From contig CBDEGD010000039.1 in NCBI GenBank assembly GCA_965237625.1, positions 1 through 64,000 on the forward strand: 64,000 nt of DNA. The letters run 5' to 3'. A program made the position numbers and the translations under genes. This DNA is from JABDIP01 sp965237625 (GTDB taxonomy: Bacteria > Pseudomonadota > Alphaproteobacteria > DSM-16000 > Inquilinaceae). The notes under the pieces are model-generated. The model did not search any database, had not been told where the DNA came from, and saw only the letters and a program-made list of their open reading frames with translations. Shown one piece after another: positions 25,245-33,537 of this stretch (its first letter is position 1; the number at the start of each line of letters is the position of its first letter).

Positions 25245-26959
25245 GACGGCGCCCCGTCCGTGGCCGAGCGACCCGGCGACGCGCCGTACTGCTCCCGCGC
25301 CGCCTCCTCGGTGACATAGCCAAGGCGCACATCCCGTGCGACAGCCGCCGGATCACGCTTGGCCGGGTCGCCATAACCGCCGCCTCCGGGGGACTCCAAC
25401 CGCACGCGCTGACCCCGGGTGATGTGTATGCCCACCATCTTGGAGACCATGGGAGGCGCGTGCATCCCGTCTTCCTGCTCGTAGACAAAACGGTTGGTCG
25501 CCCCTGCTCTACCGCCGACGACACCGGGCGGCGGAAACTTGCCGCGCTCGCCGAACAGGAACACGTCCGCCGCCTGTTCCAGCAACGCGATCTCGTAGAT
25601 CGCGCCCAGCCCCCCGCGGAACTGCCCGGCGCCACCGGAATCCGGGCGCAACGCCCATTCGGTGAAGCGCACCGGATAGGCCGCTTCCAGGATCTCGAGC
25701 GGGGGGATCGTTGCGGTGGAGATCGGCGCGTTGCCGTGGTTCAGCCCGTCGCCCTTCCCGTGCGCCCCGTGCCCTCCGCCGAAGAACGAAAACATCACCC
25801 AGCGGGCGCCGTTCTCCCGATGCCCGGCGAGCGAAAGCGCATTGATCGTGCCATAGGCGGGGGCCATCGCCGCCTCCGGCGCAATCTGAGCGACAGCCTG
25901 GAAGACGACGTCGATCATGCGCAGGATCGTCTCGGTGTATCCGCCGACGGGCTTCGGTGCGGTGACCGACAGGAGCGAAGCGTCGTCGATCCGGAATTCG
26001 ACCGGCTCCAGCACCCCGGCATTCGCAGGCACCTCGCCGAAAATGTGCTTCAGCGCGACATAGCAGGCCGCCACGGTCGTGGAGCGGGAGATGTTCACCG
26101 GCCCCCGGCAGGCGGGCGAAGAGCGGGTGAAATCCATCACCATGCGCTCGCCGTCGATGGTCAGGTCGAGCGCGATCTTGAGCGGCGCGTCGACGATCCC
26201 GTCATTGTCGAGCCAATCCTCGGCCGAAACGGTTCCGTCGGGCAACGCGGCGATCTGCGCCCGCATCATCGTCGCCGCCCGCGTCTTCAGCGTGGCAAGG
26301 GCCTCTTTCGCCGTCGCCTCGCCGTACTCGTCAAGAAGGTCTACAATGCGCCGCTCGCCCAATTCCAGCGCATTGATCTGGCCATTCAGATCGCCATAGA
26401 GCGACATCGGCAGCCGCGAGTTCGCGGAAAGAATGTCGACGATATCCTGCCGAAAGGCGCCCTTGTCGTAGAGTTTGACAGGCGGGATCAGCATCCCTTC
26501 CTGGAAGACTTCCGTCGCCGCCGGATTGTAGTTGCCGGGGACGTTTCCGCCTACATCGTGCCAGTGGCCCACCGAGGCCAAGAAGCAGAAGACTTCCCCG
26601 TTCCGGAAGATCGGCTTGACGAGGCGGAAGTCCGACAGATGGGTCCCGCCATCGTAGGGATCGTTGAAGATCCAGACGTCGCCTTCGGATATCCCGTCGC
26701 CCGCGGCGGCCTTGTCGATCACCGCCTTCACGGCAAACGCCATGACGCCGACGAAGATCGGCAGGCCCGACTTGCCCTGGACCAGCGTCAGCCCGCTCTC
26801 GGCATCATAGATCCCGTGGCTCGCGTCGTGAGCCTCGGCGATGATCGGGTTGAAGGCCGAGCGGAACAGCGTGGCGTCCATTTCATCGGCGATCTGCTCG
26901 AACCGCCCTTTGAGAATCGCCAGCGTGACCGGATCAATCGTCATTGGCCGCCCCGTCAT
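25241..26959 (-). CDS. hyuB: Hydantoinase/oxoprolinase subunit B (HyuB)
   Basis: 572 residues. Conserved blocks are D-P-V-T-L-A-I-L-K-G-R-F near residue 10, the family hallmark F-N-D-P-Y-D-G-G-T-H-L-S-D near 100, G-H-W-H-D-V-G-G near 140 and a Gly-rich C-terminus (E-S-P-G-G-G-G-Y-G-D-P). It forms the heteromeric enzyme with HyuA. ATG 26959 is used here; an in-frame ATG at 26944 is equally possible, both overlapping the upstream lyase gene. Its place between the lyase and hyuA, with overlaps on both sides, indicates one translationally coupled operon. Confidence 0.9.
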   Translation of the reverse strand: MTGRPMTIDPVTLAILKGRFEQIADEMDATLFRSAFNPIIAEAHDASHGIYDAESGLTLVQGKSGLPIFVGVMAFAVKAVIDKAAAGDGISEGDVWIFNDPYDGGTHLSDFRLVKPIFRNGEVFCFLASVGHWHDVGGNVPGNYNPAATEVFQEGMLIPPVKLYDKGAFRQDIVDILSANSRLPMSLYGDLNGQINALELGERRIVDLLDEYGEATAKEALATLKTRAATMMRAQIAALPDGTVSAEDWLDNDGIVDAPLKIALDLTIDGERMVMDFTRSSPACRGPVNISRSTTVAACYVALKHIFGEVPANAGVLEPVEFRIDDASLLSVTAPKPVGGYTETILRMIDVVFQAVAQIAPEAAMAPAYGTINALSLAGHRENGARWVMFSFFGGGHGAHGKGDGLNHGNAPISTATIPPLEILEAAYPVRFTEWALRPDSGGAGQFRGGLGAIYEIALLEQAADVFLFGERGKFPPPGVVGGRAGATNRFVYEQEDGMHAPPMVSKMVGIHITRGQRVRLESPGGGGYGDPAKRDPAAVARDVRLGYVTEEAAREQYGASPGRSATDGAPS

Positions 26960-27806
26960 AGGCCTTCCCGGCCTTCAGCATTGCATCGGTGCCGATCACC
27001 TCGTTGAGCGTCGCGAAATCGTACATCCGGTCGCGGAATCCGGCGTTCGAGCCGGTCGCGATCAGGTTGCGGTAGTACGCTCCAGCCGTCGCCGCGAGAG
27101 CTCGCACGATGCCGCCGGGAAAGATGACCAGTCTGTAGCCGATATCGCCAAGTGCCTTGGCATCCAGCAGGGGCGTTTTGCCGCCCTCCACCATGTTGGC
27201 CATCAGCGGCACCTGCGCGCCGAGCCGCGCGACGATCGCATGCATTTGCTCGACGTCCTGAGGCGCTTCGACGAAGACCACGTCCGCCCCCGCCTCCACA
27301 TAGAGGTCGGCGCGGTCGAGGGCGGGCTCGAAGCCCTCCACGGCGATCGCGTCGGTACGCGCGATCACCAGCGTTTGGTCTGAGCTGCGCGCGTCGCAGG
27401 CGGCACGGATCTTGCCCGCCATCTCACCGCTGTTCACCAACGTTTTGCCGGCGAGGTGCCCGCAGCGCTTGGGCAGCGTCTGGTCCTCCAACTGAAGGGC
27501 GTTTGCTCCCATCCGCTCGAAATTCCGCGTGGTGCGCTGGACATTGAGCGCGTTCCCGAACCCGTTATCCGCATCGACGATCAGCGGCAGCGCCACCCGG
27601 TCGCGGATCGCCGCGACGGTCTCGGCGACCTCGGACATCGATACCAGGCCGAGATCCGGGCGTCCGAACCGGCTATAGGCAATCGACGCGCCCGATACAT
27701 AGAGGGCTCTCCCGCCCGCTTGCTCGGCCGCCAGCGCGGTCAGCCCGTCATAGACGCCGGGTGCCAGCAGGATTTCCGGCCCGCGGAGCAATTCCTTCAG
27801 GCTCAT
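26934..27806 (-). CDS. PEP mutase/isocitrate lyase-family C-C lyase (dimethylmalate-lyase-like)
   Basis: 290 residues. The barrel starts L-L-A-P-G-V-Y-D-G-L-T-A; the Mg-binding segment reads V-D-A-D-N-G-F-G-N-A near residue 85, L-E-D-Q-T-L-P-K-R-C-G-H near 108 includes the catalytic K-R-C-G-H loop, and A-R-T-D-A lies near 150. K-R-C-G-H is found in lyases (isocitrate, 2-methylisocitrate and 2,3-dimethylmalate lyase) rather than PEP mutases. With aconitase-type subunits directly upstream, the pair resembles the DmdAB-Dml module (dimethylmaleate hydration, then cleavage to pyruvate plus propionate), though other 2-hydroxy-diacids are possible. ATG overlaps the previous stop by 4 bp. Confidence 0.85.
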   Translation of the reverse strand: MSLKELLRGPEILLAPGVYDGLTALAAEQAGGRALYVSGASIAYSRFGRPDLGLVSMSEVAETVAAIRDRVALPLIVDADNGFGNALNVQRTTRNFERMGANALQLEDQTLPKRCGHLAGKTLVNSGEMAGKIRAACDARSSDQTLVIARTDAIAVEGFEPALDRADLYVEAGADVVFVEAPQDVEQMHAIVARLGAQVPLMANMVEGGKTPLLDAKALGDIGYRLVIFPGGIVRALAATAGAYYRNLIATGSNAGFRDRMYDFATLNEVIGTDAMLKAGKAYDGAANDD

Positions 27807-28324
27807 TCGCTCCCTTTCTGCGCCGCTTGGTTCCGTGCCAATTGGGCGGCGAACCGTTTCTTCAGATGCGCAACCAGCCCGCCATCGGCGAGGAGCTGGC
27901 GCAGATTGTCCGGGATCGGCTCGAGCGGGATCTCGATGTTGCGATCGATCAGAGTGAGGCGTCCGCCTGCCGGATCGAGTTCAGCACGATCCCCGTCCTC
28001 GACCGCCCCCAGGTCGCTGGCGACCAGCGCCGGCAGGCCCAGGTTCAGCGCGTTGCGATAGAAGATGCCGGCGAAAGAGAGCGCGACGACGCCCGAGACC
28101 CGCAGGTGCTGCAGCGCCTCGGCCGCTTGCTCACGGGAGGAGCCGGCGCCGAAGTTGCGGCCGGCGACGAGGATATCTCCGGGTTGGGCGGCGGTGGCGA
28201 AATCCGGCCGGATCGCCTCCAGGCAATGGGCCGCGAGCGCCTCGATCCCACCGCCCATATAGCGGCCGGGGGCCAGCTGGTCGGTGTCGATGTCGTCGCC
28301 AACAAGGAAGATCTTTCCGCTCAC
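27803..28324 (-). CDS. Aconitase-type hydratase small subunit (LeuD/DmdB-like)
   Basis: 173 residues, the swivel domain of a two-subunit hydro-lyase. Motifs are D-D-I-D-T-D-Q-L-A-P near residue 10, the substrate-binding loop A-G-R-N-F-G-A-G-S-S-R-E-Q near 55 and A-G-I-F-Y-R-N-A-L-N-L-G near 85. It forms the active site together with the large subunit encoded directly upstream, which its start overlaps by 4 bp. The gene set lacks leuA and leuB, and the lyase downstream points to a catabolic hydratase (maleate, citraconate or dimethylmaleate type) instead of leucine synthesis. Confidence 0.9.
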   Translation of the reverse strand: MSGKIFLVGDDIDTDQLAPGRYMGGGIEALAAHCLEAIRPDFATAAQPGDILVAGRNFGAGSSREQAAEALQHLRVSGVVALSFAGIFYRNALNLGLPALVASDLGAVEDGDRAELDPAGGRLTLIDRNIEIPLEPIPDNLRQLLADGGLVAHLKKRFAAQLARNQAAQKGSE

Positions 28325-29601
28325 GGCGTCCGCCCCGATTTGGGCAGGAACGGCCGCGGATCGGTGAGCTCGCCGGCGATGGCGGCTGCGGCGACGGTGA
28401 TCGGCGAGCCGAGCCAGACCTCTGAGCTCGCCTCGCCCATGCGCCCTTTGAAGTTGCGGGCAGTCGAGGAGATGCAGGTCACCTCCGCACCCAGCCGGTG
28501 GTCACCATAGCCGGCGCATATCCCGCAGGCATTGGGCAGGATGCGCGCGCCGGCCTCCTCGAAGACCGACATCAGCCCCTCTTCCGCCGCGCGGTCCTGA
28601 TCGCGCCGCGACGCCGGCGCCACCATCAGCGCCACGCCCGGGGCAATGTCACGGCCGCGCAGAACCCGGACCGCGGCCGCAAGATCGTCGTATTTCGCGC
28701 CGGCGCACGCGCCGATATAGGCGACGTCAACCGGGGTGTGCGGCGCCTCGTCCACCGCCATCGCGTTGGCGGGCGAATCCGGTGCGGCCACCTGCGGCGC
28801 CAGCGCCGTTGCGTCCAGCACATGCCGCTCGATTCCCGGCGCGTCCAGGTCGGTCGACAGGCCCCGCCACTCGCCCGGATCGCCGCCGACCGAGCGCAGA
28901 TAGGCATCGGTAATTTCGTCGGGCGCGATCAGCCCGGCCTGCGCGCCGAGTTCCGCCGCCATGTTCGACAGCGTCATCCGTTCCTGCATCGATAGCGCCG
29001 CGATCGCCGGGCCGGCATACTCGACCGCCTGGTAGCGCCCGCCATCCATCCCCAGCCGGCCGCAAAGCGCCAGCATGATGTCCTTGGCCATCAGGCCCGG
29101 GCCGAGCGCGCCCGTCGTCTCGATCAGGACGGTCTCGGGCACCTTGAGCCAGATCTCGCCTGTCGCCAGCACGCCGGCCATCTCGGTCGCGCCGACCCCG
29201 AACATGTAGGCGCCGAAGGCGCCGCCGGTCGGCGAATGGCTGTCGCCGCCGACGACCAGCATGCCGGGCTTGAGGTGCCCGCGTTCGGGGAGCACCACAT
29301 GGCAGATCCCCTCGCCGTCGTGGAATCGCACGCCGGCGGTTTTGGCCCAGTCGCGGGTCAGGGCCAGGATGCGGGCGCCCTCATCGGTGTCCCCGGGCAC
29401 GAAATGGTCCGAGATCAGCACGACCCGCCCAGGATCGAAAAGGCCGACGCCGAGTTCCTCGAGGATCGGCGCCACCCGCCGCGGACCGCCGGAATCGTGG
29501 ATCATCGCCAGATCCACGGCGACCGTAACCACCTCCCCAGCGGTCACGCTCTCGCGCCCGGCGGCGCGGGCGATGATCTTCTGCGCCAGCGTCGTACCCA
29601 T
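28321..29601 (-). CDS. Aconitase-type hydratase large subunit (LeuC/DmdA-like)
   Basis: 426 residues, about 40 shorter than typical LeuC and close to archaeal/catabolic homologs. 4Fe-4S ligands are visible: one Cys in Y-I-G-A-C-A-G-A-K near residue 296 and a pair in P-N-A-C-G-I-C-A-G-Y-G near 355. Other blocks are V-G-G-D-S-H-S-P-T-G-G-A-F-G and S-S-T-A-R-N-F-K-G-R-M-G near 385, all standard. The heterodimer would add water to an unsaturated diacid and pass it to the lyase two genes downstream. The start overlaps the GntR stop by one base. Confidence 0.9.
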   Translation of the reverse strand: MGTTLAQKIIARAAGRESVTAGEVVTVAVDLAMIHDSGGPRRVAPILEELGVGLFDPGRVVLISDHFVPGDTDEGARILALTRDWAKTAGVRFHDGEGICHVVLPERGHLKPGMLVVGGDSHSPTGGAFGAYMFGVGATEMAGVLATGEIWLKVPETVLIETTGALGPGLMAKDIMLALCGRLGMDGGRYQAVEYAGPAIAALSMQERMTLSNMAAELGAQAGLIAPDEITDAYLRSVGGDPGEWRGLSTDLDAPGIERHVLDATALAPQVAAPDSPANAMAVDEAPHTPVDVAYIGACAGAKYDDLAAAVRVLRGRDIAPGVALMVAPASRRDQDRAAEEGLMSVFEEAGARILPNACGICAGYGDHRLGAEVTCISSTARNFKGRMGEASSEVWLGSPITVAAAAIAGELTDPRPFLPKSGRTP

Positions 29602-30437
29602 CAGGTGGATCCGACGGCAGCGACCGGAGGCACAGTTTCGGACGACCAGGTCTTACCGTCCTCCCCCTCGACCCGGCGCATCGACATCTCGAGACGGTAG
29701 CGGTCGGGGCGGTAAAGAGCGTGGATGAATTCCACCGGACGTCCCTCGGAATCGCGCACGATGCGGTGCAGGTCGATCAGCGGGCTGCCCGCCGGCACCG
29801 CAAGCGCGGTCGCGACCTCGGGCTCCGCGAGCGTCGCCGAAATCGACTGCGACGCGGAGGCGACGGTGACGCCCGCATCCTCAAGCAGCCGCAACAGCGC
29901 CCGGTCGCCCATATCCTCCCTGCTATAGCGCCGGCCCAGGCTTTCGGGCACGTAGGTCACCAGATACGACATCGGGTCCTTGGCCAGCCAGCGCACCCGC
30001 ACCGCGCGCTGCACCATGGCGCCCCCAGGCACGTCGAGCGCTTCGGCGACATTCCGCGTGGCGGGCACATAGTCGAAGGACAGCACGTCCGCCCGCGTCG
30101 TCTTGCCCATGACCGAGACGTTTTCCAGCCAACCCTCGATGGAGGCGCGCACCATCGGCGGGCGCGGCCGCTCCAGTACCCGCGTCCCAAGTCCGCGCCG
30201 TCGCGACACCAGCCCCGCATCCGCCAGCTCGTTGAGCGCGCGCTTACAGGTGATCCGCGAGACGCCGAAATCACCCGACAGCTCCTGCTCGCCAGGCAGC
30301 ATCGCGCCCGGTTCGATCTCTCCGGACTGGATGCGGTTTTTCAGCAAGATGAACAGTTGTTGGTAAAGGGGCATTCCCGGACGGCGATCCAGAACATCGC
30401 CAAGGGCACCACGTCTGTCTGCGCTTTCGGCCGACAC
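29601..30437 (-). CDS. GntR-family regulator, HutC/UTRA type
   Basis: 278 residues from GTG 30437. The winged HTH occupies about 20-90 (P-L-Y-Q-Q-L-F-I-L-L-K-N-R-I, L-S-G-D-F-G-V-S-R-I-T-C-K-R-A-L-N-E-L) and a UTRA ligand domain about 100-250 (L-V-T-Y-V-P-E near 160). It is the first gene of the operon it presumably controls and is divergent from the TRAP transporter genes, so it probably senses the imported substrate or its ring-opened product and represses both directions. Being co-transcribed with its targets implies autoregulation. Confidence 0.9.
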   Translation of the reverse strand: MSAESADRRGALGDVLDRRPGMPLYQQLFILLKNRIQSGEIEPGAMLPGEQELSGDFGVSRITCKRALNELADAGLVSRRRGLGTRVLERPRPPMVRASIEGWLENVSVMGKTTRADVLSFDYVPATRNVAEALDVPGGAMVQRAVRVRWLAKDPMSYLVTYVPESLGRRYSREDMGDRALLRLLEDAGVTVASASQSISATLAEPEVATALAVPAGSPLIDLHRIVRDSEGRPVEFIHALYRPDRYRLEMSMRRVEGEDGKTWSSETVPPVAAVGST

Positions 30438-30632
30438 CGGTCCCTACCCCTTCCATTAAAAGATTGCGGATTTAATGATATACTTTTATACTATTAGGTC
30501 AATTGGGAACAGGTCCGAACAACAGGACTCGGGAGGCAATTCGATGCTGCGGCAACTGATGCGCTCGCCAAGCGGCATTGTGCCTCACGGCCATCGCCGC
30601 CGCTGCGTCCCGCGTCGCCGAGCGGTGACCCG
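30438..30632. promoter_or_regulatory. AT-rich divergent promoter region, GntR operon / TRAP operon
   Basis: The 195 bp between the GTG of the GntR gene and dctQ contain an AT-rich core at about 30465-30500 (ATATACTTTTATACTATTAG), in strong contrast to the GC-rich surroundings. The repeated ATAC steps resemble parts of HutC-type GntR sites, but I cannot define a clean palindrome. Both promoters and the operator are probably within this core. Confidence 0.4.
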
Positions 30633-31130
30633 ATGAAACGCCTGCAGACAGTGGACGCGTTCGTCGAGACGGCCCTTCATTACCTCTCCGGCATCCTTTT
30701 GATGATCATCGCCTCGGCGGTCTTCTACGCCGTGACGATGCGATATGTCTTCAACGAGCCGCCTCTCTGGGCCGACGAGGCGCCCCGCGCCTTTTTCCTT
30801 TGGATGGTCTATATCGGCGTCGCGGTCGCCACGAAGCGTGGCCAGAACATCCGCGTCACTCATTTCATCGACAAATTCACACCGCTCCCCCGGCTGATCC
30901 TCGAGACGTTCATGCACATCCTGGTGCTGATCATGCTGGTCACGCTGGTGTGGTTCAATTTCCCGATCATCAGTCTTCAGTCCGGCGGCAGCATGCTGTC
31001 GACCGGCTGGAGTTTCATCTGGCTCTATGCGCCGCTCTCGGTGGGCAGCGCGCTGATGATCCTTTACCAGACCCGGCTAATGCTTCGCTCATTCGTCGAC
31101 TTCCGGTTGGCGACGGGAAGAGGCGTCTGA
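30633..31130 (+). CDS. dctQ: TRAP transporter small permease (DctQ)
   Basis: 165 residues with four predicted membrane helices: about 20-42 (L-S-G-I-L-L-M-I-I-A-S-A-V-F-Y-A), 55-72, 95-115 and 130-150. The block F-N-E-P-P-L-W-A-D-E-A-P-R near residue 40 is typical of DctQ (N-x-P-x-x-W-x-E-E). It pairs with DctM 1 bp downstream in a sodium-driven importer. Divergent from the GntR/hydantoinase operon, so it probably imports that operon's substrate, an organic acid or amide. Confidence 0.9.
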   Translation: MKRLQTVDAFVETALHYLSGILLMIIASAVFYAVTMRYVFNEPPLWADEAPRAFFLWMVYIGVAVATKRGQNIRVTHFIDKFTPLPRLILETFMHILVLIMLVTLVWFNFPIISLQSGGSMLSTGWSFIWLYAPLSVGSALMILYQTRLMLRSFVDFRLATGRGV

Positions 31131-31131
31131 G

Positions 31132-32424
31132 ATGCTGCTGATCACCATGATCGGGATCCTGTTCCTGTTCTCGCTCCTGGGGATGGAGATCGCGTGGGCG
31201 ATCGGTCTTGCCGCCTTCGGCTATCTCACACTCTCGCAGTTCACCGAAAACGCGACGCCCATGGTCCTGTTCGCCCAGCAGATGACATCGGGCGTAAACA
31301 CCTTCGTGCTGCTGGCGATCCCGCTTTTCATCTTCGCCGGCGAACTGATGAACGTCACCGGCGTCACACGGCGCATCGTGAATTTCGCATCCTCCCTGGT
31401 GGGGCACCGCAATGGCGGTCTGGCGAATGTCGGCGTGACGGCGAATTTCATCATGTCCGGCTGCTCGGGCTCGGCACTGGCGGACGCCGCGGCCACGGGC
31501 ACGGTGCTTCTGCCGGAGATGAAGAAGCGGGGCTTCAAACCCGCCTTCTCAAGCGCCGTGATCGCTTCGGCCGCCACCGTCGGCCCGATCGTGCCGCCGT
31601 CGATCTCCTTCGTGCTGCTCGGCGCGATCGTGAACATCTCCGTCGGGCAATTGTTCCTGGGCGGCGTCGTGCCCGGCATCCTGATGTTCATCGCCATGTT
31701 CACGGTCACCTGGTGGATCTGCAAGCAACGCGGCTATCCGCTCGAGCGGCGCGCGACCGGGCCCGAGCGGCTCGTGGCCTTTATCGAGGGAGGCAGCGCG
31801 CTGATCGCCCCGGTCATCATCGTTGGCGCGATCATCTTCGGCATCGCGACGCCGACGGAGTCCGCCGCCGTGGCGGTGTTCTACGTGCTGTTCCTGGGGT
31901 TCTTCGTCTATCGCAACCTGTCGCCACTTCAGGTTCTCGATGCTGCCGCCAAATCCGCGATCGGCACCTCGGTCATCATGCTGACCGTCGCCACGTCGAA
32001 GATCTTCGCCTGGCTCGCGGTGAAGGAGAATCTCGGCGTATACCTGACCGACGGGCTGTTGTGGCTGACCGACGATTTGTGGGTGCTGCTGCTGCTGATC
32101 AACGCGATGCTGCTGATCCTCGGCATGATCATGGAGATCCTGCCGATCATGCTGATCCTGGCGCCGGTGCTGTTCCCGCTGCTGACGGGCCTGGGCATCG
32201 ACGAGGTGCATTTCGGCGTGGTGATGGTGCTGAATCTGATGATCGGCATGATCACGCCGCCCATCGGACTGAACCTCTTCATCATCTCGTCGATCGGCGG
32301 GCAAGGCGTCATCGAGATCTTCCGGGAGGCGATCCCCTATTTCATGATCCTGGTCGTCGTATTGCTGATCATCACTTTCGTGCCCAGCCTGACACTGTTC
32401 CTGCCCACGCTCGTCTTCCGCTAG
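31132..32424 (+). CDS. dctM: TRAP transporter large permease (DctM)
   Basis: 430 residues with 11 to 13 hydrophobic segments. Family blocks visible are L-L-A-I-P-L-F-I-F-A-G-E-L-M near residue 60, M-S-G-C-S-G-S-A-L-A-D-A-A-A near 105, G-P-I-V-P-P-S-I near 155 and I-G-M-I-T-P-P-I-G-L-N-L-F near 370. It carries the Na+-coupled translocation pathway of the TRAP system. It begins one base after dctQ ends, so they are co-translated; the binding-protein gene follows 51 bp later. Confidence 0.93.
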   Translation: MLLITMIGILFLFSLLGMEIAWAIGLAAFGYLTLSQFTENATPMVLFAQQMTSGVNTFVLLAIPLFIFAGELMNVTGVTRRIVNFASSLVGHRNGGLANVGVTANFIMSGCSGSALADAAATGTVLLPEMKKRGFKPAFSSAVIASAATVGPIVPPSISFVLLGAIVNISVGQLFLGGVVPGILMFIAMFTVTWWICKQRGYPLERRATGPERLVAFIEGGSALIAPVIIVGAIIFGIATPTESAAVAVFYVLFLGFFVYRNLSPLQVLDAAAKSAIGTSVIMLTVATSKIFAWLAVKENLGVYLTDGLLWLTDDLWVLLLLINAMLLILGMIMEILPIMLILAPVLFPLLTGLGIDEVHFGVVMVLNLMIGMITPPIGLNLFIISSIGGQGVIEIFREAIPYFMILVVVLLIITFVPSLTLFLPTLVFR

Positions 32425-32475
32425 AGTGGGACCGGACCGTCCAAAAAAACCAGAAACAAACAGGGAGCTCAGACC

Positions 32476-33465
32476 ATGAAACTCAGAAGACGGACCTTCA
32501 ACAAGGGGCTGGCCGGGCTCGGCCTGGCCTCGGCGCTGGTCGGCGTCGGCGCGCCGGCGCTGGCCGCGAAGTCGCTGATCTACGGCAATGCCGGCAACAT
32601 CGACAGCGCGTCGAACCGGTTCGCCAAGAAATGGCTCGACCTGGTGACGGAACGCACCGGAGGCGAGCTTCTTTTCGACATCAAGGCCGGCACCATTGGC
32701 GGCGGCAAGGACGTGCTCGACGGCACCGCGCTCGGCACCGTGCATCTGTACAACGGCGCCTATACCGGCCTGCGTGAGTTCGACGTCTTCTACGCGCCCT
32801 ATTTCGCACGGGATTCCAACCACGCCTATGCAATCGCGACGGAACTCCTCTACGAAGAGTTGAATACCGCGGTGCAGAGCCGGTACCCCTCGCTTCGCTA
32901 TTTGTCGGTCGCGCGGGCCGGCCCGTGGAAGCTGTTCACCAATCAGAAGCTCGAGAGCTTCGACGACCTCAAAGGCCTGAAGATCCGCGCGCCGGAGATC
33001 GAAGGCGTCATCGCCGGGCTGGAGCAGGTCGGCGCCAAGCCCACCATCATACCCTTCAACGAACTCTATGGCGCGTTGCAGCAGGGCGTGGTCGACGGCA
33101 TGGCGACGCTCGGCAATTTGATGATCAGCCAGAAATTCTACGAGGTGGTGAATTACTGCTACCAGAACGACTGGGGCATCGGCCTGGACAAGCAGATGAT
33201 CAATCTCGGCACCTGGGACAGCCTGGGCGAAGAACATCAGGCGATCCTGACCGACACCTTCGCTGAGCTGGAGCCGCAGGACTTCTTCCGCGCGACGGAA
33301 GAGGCCGAGATCGAGAATTTCAGCAAATGGCGGGAGTTCAACGGCGAGGACAGCACACCGCTCCTGGATGCAAGCCAGGCGCAGGTGACTTTGGAGCCGG
33401 CGATCAAGGCGCTCGCCGACGACATCTTCGGCGCGGGCACCTACAGCCGCATCCAGTCGGCCTGA
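32476..33465 (+). CDS. dctP: TRAP transporter substrate-binding protein (DctP)
   Basis: 329 residues preceded by AGGGAG. The N-terminus R-R-R-T-F-N-K-G-L-A-G-L with A-P-A-L-A-A-K matches a twin-arginine signal (R-R-x-F-x-K), suggesting export of a folded protein. The mature part has the DctP signatures L-K-G-L-K-I-R-A-P-E (about residue 170, with the Arg that binds the ligand carboxylate) and N-E-L-Y-G-A-L-Q-Q-G-V-V-D-G near 195. The Arg supports a carboxylate ligand. A good intrinsic-terminator-like hairpin follows at 33491-33530. Confidence 0.9.
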   Translation: MKLRRRTFNKGLAGLGLASALVGVGAPALAAKSLIYGNAGNIDSASNRFAKKWLDLVTERTGGELLFDIKAGTIGGGKDVLDGTALGTVHLYNGAYTGLREFDVFYAPYFARDSNHAYAIATELLYEELNTAVQSRYPSLRYLSVARAGPWKLFTNQKLESFDDLKGLKIRAPEIEGVIAGLEQVGAKPTIIPFNELYGALQQGVVDGMATLGNLMISQKFYEVVNYCYQNDWGIGLDKQMINLGTWDSLGEEHQAILTDTFAELEPQDFFRATEEAEIENFSKWREFNGEDSTPLLDASQAQVTLEPAIKALADDIFGAGTYSRIQSA

Positions 33466-33490
33466 TCGACCGGACCGAAGGAGAGTAGAG

Positions 33491-33530
33491 CGCCGTCGCC
33501 TCAAATCCGGGGCGGCGGCGTTTCATTTCT
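33491..33530 (+). terminator. Probable intrinsic terminator after TRAP operon
   Basis: GC-rich inverted repeat CGCCGTCGCC / GGCGGCGGCG (one mismatch) followed directly by TTTCATTTCT. It lies 25 bp after the dctP stop and just before the end of the convergent GMC gene. This is the most terminator-like structure I see in the window. Confidence 0.6.
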
Positions 33531-33537
33531 TGCTCGA

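Noticed and set aside
23784..25319. A 511-codon plus-strand frame opposite hyuA.
   Set aside because: Antisense shadow of a conserved gene; no ribosome-binding site and no recognisable domain.
27803..29601. Calling the hydratase genes leuC and leuD of leucine biosynthesis.
   Set aside because: No leuA or leuB nearby; they are fused by overlaps to a catabolic lyase and hydantoinase genes under a GntR regulator.
31549..33504. A 651-codon minus-strand frame opposite dctM and dctP.
   Set aside because: Charged, low-complexity translation with no motif; the plus-strand TRAP genes are unambiguous.
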